DNA from: Fusobacterium_C necrophorum_A
GTDB taxonomy: Bacteria > Fusobacteriota > Fusobacteriia > Fusobacteriales > Fusobacteriaceae
Direction: 5' to 3'
Assembly (NCBI RefSeq): GCF_004134945.1
Contig: NZ_SBAP01000012.1
Span: 1-64,000, forward strand
Length of the DNA stretch: 64,000 nucleotides
In this document: one piece after another, positions 62,301 to 64,000 of the stretch
How the letters are laid out: every line of letters begins with the position of its first letter
Position numbering within the stretch: the stretch's first letter is position 1
Position numbers and translations under genes: made by a program
Notes under the pieces: model-generated
What the model was told of the DNA's origin: nothing
Seen by the model: the letters and a program-made list of their open reading frames with translations, nothing else
Database searches by the model: none

Positions 62301-63054
62301 AGGAAAAAGTGGTGGCTATGGTGGAATTGGTATTGGAAATGTTGATGTAAATAATGTGATTAAGAAAAATGTAGAAGCCAAAATCGGAAGACATGCTATT
62401 GTAGAAACTACTGGAAAACAAGAATATCAAGCATTTACAAGAGCAAAAGTAAATATTCTTGGAAAAGGAGACGCTGCAGCTGCAGCTGCAATATCGAATG
62501 TACACATTTCCAATGAGATGGATATTAAAAATTTGGCAAAGCAGTATGCATCTTCTCAATTAATAACCAAAAATTCAAAAAATAATATTACTTTAGCATC
62601 AAGTAGTGAATCGAATGTGAATGTTCATGGGGTGGCTGAAGCAAGAGGTGCAGGAGCCAAAGCGACAGTTAATGTAAAGAATCAAATAAATAGAACTAAT
62701 AATGTTGATTTAGCAGGAAAAATTAAAACAGAGGGAAACATCAATGTATATGCCGGATATGATAAAAATTATAATATAAGTAAGACAAATTCTAAGGCTA
62801 TTGCGGATGCCAAAAGTCATGCTGCAGCTGCTTCGGCAACTGCCACTATTGAAAAAAATGAAGTAAAATTTAATAATGCGATCCGAGAATTTAAAAATAA
62901 TCTGGCAAGATTGGAAGGGAAAGCTAATAAAAAAACGTCGGTAGGATCTAATCAGGTAGACTGGTATACGGATAAATATACATGGCATTCTTCTGAAAAA
63001 GCATACAAAAAATTGACATATCAATCAAAGAGAGGAGAAAAAGGGAAAAAATGA
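53323..63054 (+). CDS. lktA: Leukotoxin LktA
   Basis: The 3243-residue secreted leukotoxin, the main virulence factor of F. necrophorum, which kills ruminant and human leukocytes. The extended basic N terminus and hydrophobic VLMILGLLINTMTAVA form the signal peptide. The TPS (haemagglutination-type) domain occupies about residues 40-260, starting FNSFDKFHLEQNNIANMHF. The rest is a long beta-helix of repeats with motifs like AGVGAGVAGTVSVN and SVNNI. I find no cysteine anywhere in it. Highly charged, probably helical inserts break the repeat at about residues 743-855, 1112-1178, 1468-1512, 2011-2052 and 2424-2466. No C-terminal barrel or anchor is present, so it should be released. It overlaps lktC by 4 nt. 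Confidence 0.98.
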   Translation: MSGIKNNVRRTSKRISDSKKVLMILGLLINTMTAVADDSIKETKDFGTKVEKQGNVYDITTNKIKDKNAFNSFDKFHLEQNNIANMHFGSKGGKEAENLFNFVKGKIEVNGVINGIRDNKIGGNLYFLSSEGLLVGKTGVINAGTFRAISPKKEEYEKAFKDAQNSKVFDGIVPQQDGSIKIPLNPNGSITVEGKINAVEDIGLYAADIRLKDTARLKTGITEFKNLVNINETIHAGLTGDLTAVKTKSGDIILSAHVDSPQKAVGENSTVGKRIEEYVKGNTKANIESDAVLEADGNIKISARATNGTFVKKEGEKEIYNTPLSLSDVEASVRVNKGKVIGKNVSITAEAKNFYDATLVTKLAKHSFSFVTGSLSPINLNGFLGLLTSKSSVVIGKDAKVEAREGSANIHSYSGVRATMGAATSPLKITNLYLENADGKLPSIGAGYISAKSDSNVTIEGEVKSKERADITSKSENTIDASVSVGTMRDSNKVALSVLVTEGENKSSVKIAKGAKVESEMDDVNVRSEAINSVRAAVKGGLGDSGNGVVAANISNYNASSRVDVDGYLHAKKRLNVEAHNITKNSVLQTGTNLGTSKFMNDHVYESGHLKSILDAIKQRFGGDSVNEEIKNKLTDLFSVGVSATIANHNNSASVAIGESGRLSSGVEGSNVRALNEVQNLRATTSSGSVAARKEEKKKFIGNAAVFYGNYKNNASVTIADQAELTSEGKIDTISENKTEYKNPSKMAKSVIEKLELLKRAFGKETKTPEYDPKDIESIEKLLNAFSEKLDGKPELLLNGERMTIILPDGTSKTGTAIEIANYVQGEMKKLEEKLPKGFKAFSEGLSGLIKETLNFTGVGNYANFHTFTSSGANGERDVSSVGGAVSWVEQENYSKVSIGKGAKLAAKKDLNIKAINKAETVNLVGNIGLARSSTSGSAVGGRLNVQRTKNSAIVEAKEKAELSGENINADALNSLFHVAGSFNGGSGGNAINGMGSYSGGISKARVSIDDETYLTANKKIALNSKNDTSVWNVAGSAGIGTKNAAVGVAVAVNDYDISNKASIEDNDEGQSKYDKNKDEVTVTAESLEVDAKTTGTINSISVAGGINKVGSKPSEEKPKSEERPEGFFDKIGNKVDSVKNKITDSMDSLTEKITNYISEGVKKAGNLPSNVSHTPDKGPSFSLGAAGSVSVNNIKKETSAVVDGVKVNLKGDNKKAEVIASDSAFIGAWSGAAALQWNHVGSGESNTTVGLAGAAAVNNVQSKTKAFVKDSSITNANKFKVNAVSGGTQVAAGMGLEAVKESGGQGRSYLLGTSASMNFIDNEVSSESENNIITGESEDKRADVDVTAYESDTQVTGGFNLQAGQSKGTVGAAVTVAKLNNKVKAGIKGGNYTNINRADTKALLATTQVTSALSVGGTNSFGSGLGNYQGAVSVNNINNDVSATVDKSSIKNAKELNVIAKDIKGSSELAKEYQSLLNGKDREYLEAHGIDTTGKKYYTEEQLKEAAKRDGAVIVNAAASIAGSDKSSGGAGVAVNLVKNKFKAEVIGEDKVDKTKDIAAEKINVDAKSSTVIVNTAAGLAVSQNSFAGLGSFAWQELNNEVSTKVENIKAETDRLNVVARNNTLGVNIAGNIAGTGSAAVGAALAHNSLKNKASSSVTASNFKPFSKTNAKMGINVQALNDSHITNVSAGVVASAKASGISGMASINRGSDETEALVSDSEFEGVNSFNVDAKDQKIVNTIAGNINGGKAAGVGATVGHTNIGKQSVTAIVKNSKIKTANNQDKKNIHVTAKDSVIMNTVAAGVGGAKGASVQGASASTAFNKTVASHVDHTDIDKDLEKENDQNKEKANFNILAENTSQVVTNATVLSGASGQAAVGAGVAVNKITQNTSAHIKNSTQNVRNALVKSKANSSIKTIGIGAGIGAGGVGSSGSVAVNKITNNNTAFVEHSNIFARGNVGVITESDAVIANYAGTVSGGSHAGVGGSTSVNEIQGDTIASVKHSKIEAKEETEDVIETQGKVKEVVEKVFQDIGINEDLSKKREKSKKRGFVVNSSSTHTLKSLLANAAGSGQAGVAGTVNINKVYGATEALVEDSILNAKHYSVKSGDYTNSIGAVGSVGVGGNVGAGASSDTNIIKRNTKTRVGKTTMSDEGFGEEAEITADSKQGISSFGVGVAAAGVGAGVAGTVSVNQFAGKTEVDVEEAKIFVKKAEITAKRYSSVAIGNAAVGVAAKGAEIGAAVAVTKDESNTRARVKNSKIITRNKLDVIAENEIKSGTGIGSAGAGILAAGVSGVVSVNNIANKVETDIDHSTLHSSTDVNVKALNKISNSLTAGGGAAGLAAVTGVVSVNTINSSVIARVHNNSDLTSVREKVNVTAKEEKNIKQTAANAGIGGAAIGANVLVNNFGTAVEDRKNSEGKGTEVLKTLDEVNKEQDKKVNDATKKILQSAGISTEDTSVKADRGDTQGEGIKAIVKTSDIIGKNVDITTEDKNNITSTGGLGTAGLASASGTVAVTNIKRNSGVTVENSFVKAIEKLNVRSDITGNVALTAYQGSVGALGIGAAYTELNSNGRSNINIRNSKLLGKNIDVIVKDKSELTAEAKGLTAGAVAAGAIISKAKNEMNSEIEIEKSIFNEENRVNSPSKGIGREINVKVEKENRVTAESQGVSVGAVAGAGIISDAKDAGSSYLKVSTKSGRSIFHADNVNIEATHKMKVTAASKAVTGSVLGGVGVTKAEAVAAGKTMIEVEEGNLFRTNRLNTISKVEGLDEDKVTAKSSAISGNGGGISGAGVNTSTAQSNTESVVHLQRQDYENNDYTKKYISEVNALALNDTKNEANIESLAVAGVHAQGTNKAFTRSNKLTSTTVNGGNVYQLRAKALAKNENYGNVKGTGGALVGAETAAVENYTKSTTGALVAGNWEIGDKLETIARDNTIVRVNGDGTKEGLVGKNGISVKNTISGETKSSIEDKARIVGTGSVNVDALNELDIDLQGKSGGYGGIGIGNVDVNNVIKKNVEAKIGRHAIVETTGKQEYQAFTRAKVNILGKGDAAAAAAISNVHISNEMDIKNLAKQYASSQLITKNSKNNITLASSSESNVNVHGVAEARGAGAKATVNVKNQINRTNNVDLAGKIKTEGNINVYAGYDKNYNISKTNSKAIADAKSHAAAASATATIEKNEVKFNNAIREFKNNLARLEGKANKKTSVGSNQVDWYTDKYTWHSSEKAYKKLTYQSKRGEKGKK

Positions 63055-63488
63055 ATTTAAGAGAGAGTAAATTTAGTGAGTTTTTAAAAAATTCAAACAT
63101 AACTTGTTTTGAAAGAGAAGAAGTGAAAGATGAGTTGGAAACGGTTGTATATCGAAGTTTTATGGAAGTAGAGGGACAAAATTTACCTATGGTAATTGTG
63201 ATGGATAATAGTATCTATACGAATATTCGAGTGCAAATTGCCCCAAAAGTTATAAAAGATAGTAACAGGGAAGCAGTACTTTCCTATATCAATGAATTGA
63301 ACCGAGAATACAAAGTATTTAAATATTATGTAACAGAGGATGCAGATATTTGTTTGGATAGTTGCATAACCTCAATTGCAGAAGAATTTAATCCGGAAAT
63401 GGTTTATACCATTTTAAATGTAATCTTGGAACATATTACAGAACATTATTCCACTTTCATGAAAAAAATTTGGTCAGAAGAAAAATAA
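63051..63488 (+). CDS. lktC: LktC, third gene of the leukotoxin operon
   Basis: A 145-residue cytoplasmic protein with no signal peptide or membrane segment, translationally coupled to lktA (ATGA). The function is not established. The alternating helix-strand pattern, with ETVVYRSFMEVEGQNLPMVIVMDNSIYTNIRVQIAPKVI, then REAVLSYINELNREYKVFKYYV and a helical C terminus, resembles the YbjN/type III secretion chaperone fold. By position and fold it may bind LktA before export. That is an inference; the similarity is too weak to be firm. Confidence 0.85.
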   Translation: MNLRESKFSEFLKNSNITCFEREEVKDELETVVYRSFMEVEGQNLPMVIVMDNSIYTNIRVQIAPKVIKDSNREAVLSYINELNREYKVFKYYVTEDADICLDSCITSIAEEFNPEMVYTILNVILEHITEHYSTFMKKIWSEEK

Positions 63489-63557
63489 GGACAGATTTTG
63501 ATACTTCTTTGTGAAGTATTAGAGAACAGTGTCGGAAGAATAAGGTATGAAATTATG

Positions 63558-63613
63558 AAAAGGATTTTAGGGATTTTGGAAACAGAATTTCTGAAATCCT
63601 TTTCCCGTTTTTT
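63558..63613 (+). terminator. Probable terminator of the lkt operon
   Basis: AAAAGGATTT (63558-63567) pairs exactly with AAATCCTTTT (63594-63603) around a 26-nt loop that itself holds a GAAA-containing inner fold, followed by CCCGTTTTTT. The long loop lowers confidence. Confidence 0.55.
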
Positions 63614-63727
63614 AGGAAATTATAAATGGAAAGAAGGAATAAGATGTTTCAAAAAAATATAATTTCCTGAATTATTTTTAAGAATGGTCTTTAGCTGGGA
63701 AAAAGGAGATTGTTTTAGGACGAAAAA

Positions 63728-63762
63728 AAGATTCTCAATCAACAGCATTGATCAAGAATCTT
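63728..63762. terminator. Second hairpin, likely terminator for the recombinase gene
   Basis: AAGATTCT (63728-63735) pairs with AGAATCTT (63755-63762), and an inner ATCAA/TTGAT pairing adds five more pairs around a CAGCA loop. On the minus strand it lies about 110 bp after the recombinase stop and is followed by TTTTTTT. Confidence 0.5.
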
Positions 63763-63856
63763 CATTTCTTCATTTTTATAAATAACAATGGTGCTGACAA
63801 ATGGAGAGTACAAGATGTCCATGAAAACTTTCTAAAATTGGCGATTTTTAAAAGTC

Positions 63857-63878
63857 TGTCTGCTTATTGTCTGCTTAT
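63857..63878. repeat. Perfect 11-bp tandem repeat at the recombinase stop codon
   Basis: TGTCTGCTTAT occurs twice with no gap (63857-63867 and 63868-63878). The stop codon of the recombinase lies in the second copy. It might be part of an attachment site or a replication slippage product. Confidence 0.6.
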
Positions 63879-64000
63879 AATTTTTCTAAGACATCTATGA
63901 CTTCCAATTTTTTTTCTTTCATAACGTGGGTATAAATGTTCATGGTTGTCTGTATATCTGCATGCCCCATGAGAGCTTGAACAGTTTTAATCGGGACATC
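63875..64000 (-). CDS. Tyrosine recombinase/integrase, C-terminal fragment
   Basis: A minus-strand frame enters from the window edge and ends at TAA (63877-63875), giving 41 residues. It reads DVPIKTVQALMGHADIQTTMNIYTHVM, where H of GHAD and the Y of NIYTHV match the conserved His and the catalytic tyrosine of phage-type tyrosine recombinases. The rest of the catalytic domain and the start are outside the window. It probably belongs to an integrative element or prophage to the right. Its 3' end faces the leukotoxin operon. Confidence 0.85.
   Translation of the reverse strand, partial: DVPIKTVQALMGHADIQTTMNIYTHVMKEKKLEVIDVLEKL

Larger units (their letters stand above)
63489..63874. other. Non-coding region downstream of lktC
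   Basis: 386 bp with no convincing gene. It holds a probable terminator (63558-63613), a second bidirectional hairpin (63728-63762) and one copy plus most of the second copy of an 11-bp tandem repeat at the 3' end of a tyrosine recombinase gene. No tRNA is seen. Confidence 0.6.

Noticed and set aside
53386..63024. Numerous minus-strand frames inside lktA
   Set aside because: All are antisense to a single intact 9.7-kb gene and reflect its repetitive Gly/Ala/Val/Asn codons.
53323..63054. LktA as an autotransporter or RTX toxin
   Set aside because: No C-terminal barrel and no GGxGxD calcium repeats. The TPS domain and the adjacent TpsB gene explain secretion.
1..64000. CRISPR arrays, tRNA, rRNA or insertion sequences
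   Set aside because: No regularly spaced repeats, cloverleaf sequences, rRNA motifs or transposase frames were recognised. The only mobility gene seen is the partial recombinase at the right edge.

Overview
The window is AT-rich DNA from a low-GC anaerobe. It ends in a complete lktB-lktA-lktC leukotoxin operon, which points firmly to Fusobacterium necrophorum. LktA here is a 3243-residue cysteine-free two-partner-secretion exoprotein with its own TpsB transporter. A lactate operon with acyl-CoA dehydrogenase and EtfAB, a histidine/folate degradation block, GatCAB and the general gene content agree with Fusobacteria. I cannot assign the subspecies from sequence alone.

Region 1 (1-8500) is a surface-polysaccharide locus. 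It holds two GT4 glycosyltransferases (one cut by the window edge), a GT2, a GT52 sialyltransferase-like enzyme next to a CMP-sialic acid synthetase, a tightly overlapping dTDP-L-rhamnose set in the order rfbA-C-D-B, and a GT32-type transferase whose start is disrupted by a small indel. Region 2 (8500-12120) is a short accessory stretch: a minus-strand trio of phage-type genes (M15 peptidase, small HTH protein, DUF1353), small HTH and coiled-coil genes, a DUF1275 membrane protein and hypotheticals.

Region 3 (12120-15290) is the infC-rpmI-rplT operon with an attenuator-like leader, followed by two FadR-type GntR regulators. Region 4 (15290-21980) is the lactate module: lactate permease, GlcD/LctD-type lactate dehydrogenase, acyl-CoA dehydrogenase, EtfB and EtfA. 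Three perfect matches to the FadR-subfamily operator consensus lie in its two promoter regions. Together these proteins could oxidise lactate and pass electrons through Etf, and reduce an enoyl-CoA on the way to propionate or butyrate.

Region 5 (22000-42780) is mostly housekeeping: NhaC antiporter, dtd, pncB, psd, a stand-alone NusG-II domain protein, an AI-2E-family permease, a THUMP RNA methyltransferase, a transporter with ftcD-hutI-fchA, rseC, then a long plus-strand run of a membrane/coiled-coil protein, mreB, a secreted unknown protein, scpB, rluB and gatCAB. Region 6 (42790-51370) is peptide and amino-acid acquisition: an M20 peptidase and YfcC-type carrier divergent from an RpiR regulator, then a complete five-gene Opp/Dpp-type ABC importer. 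Region 7 (51370-64000) is lktBAC, a long non-coding stretch, and the C-terminal end of a tyrosine recombinase whose stop codon lies in a perfect 11-bp tandem repeat. No rRNA, tRNA or CRISPR array was recognised.
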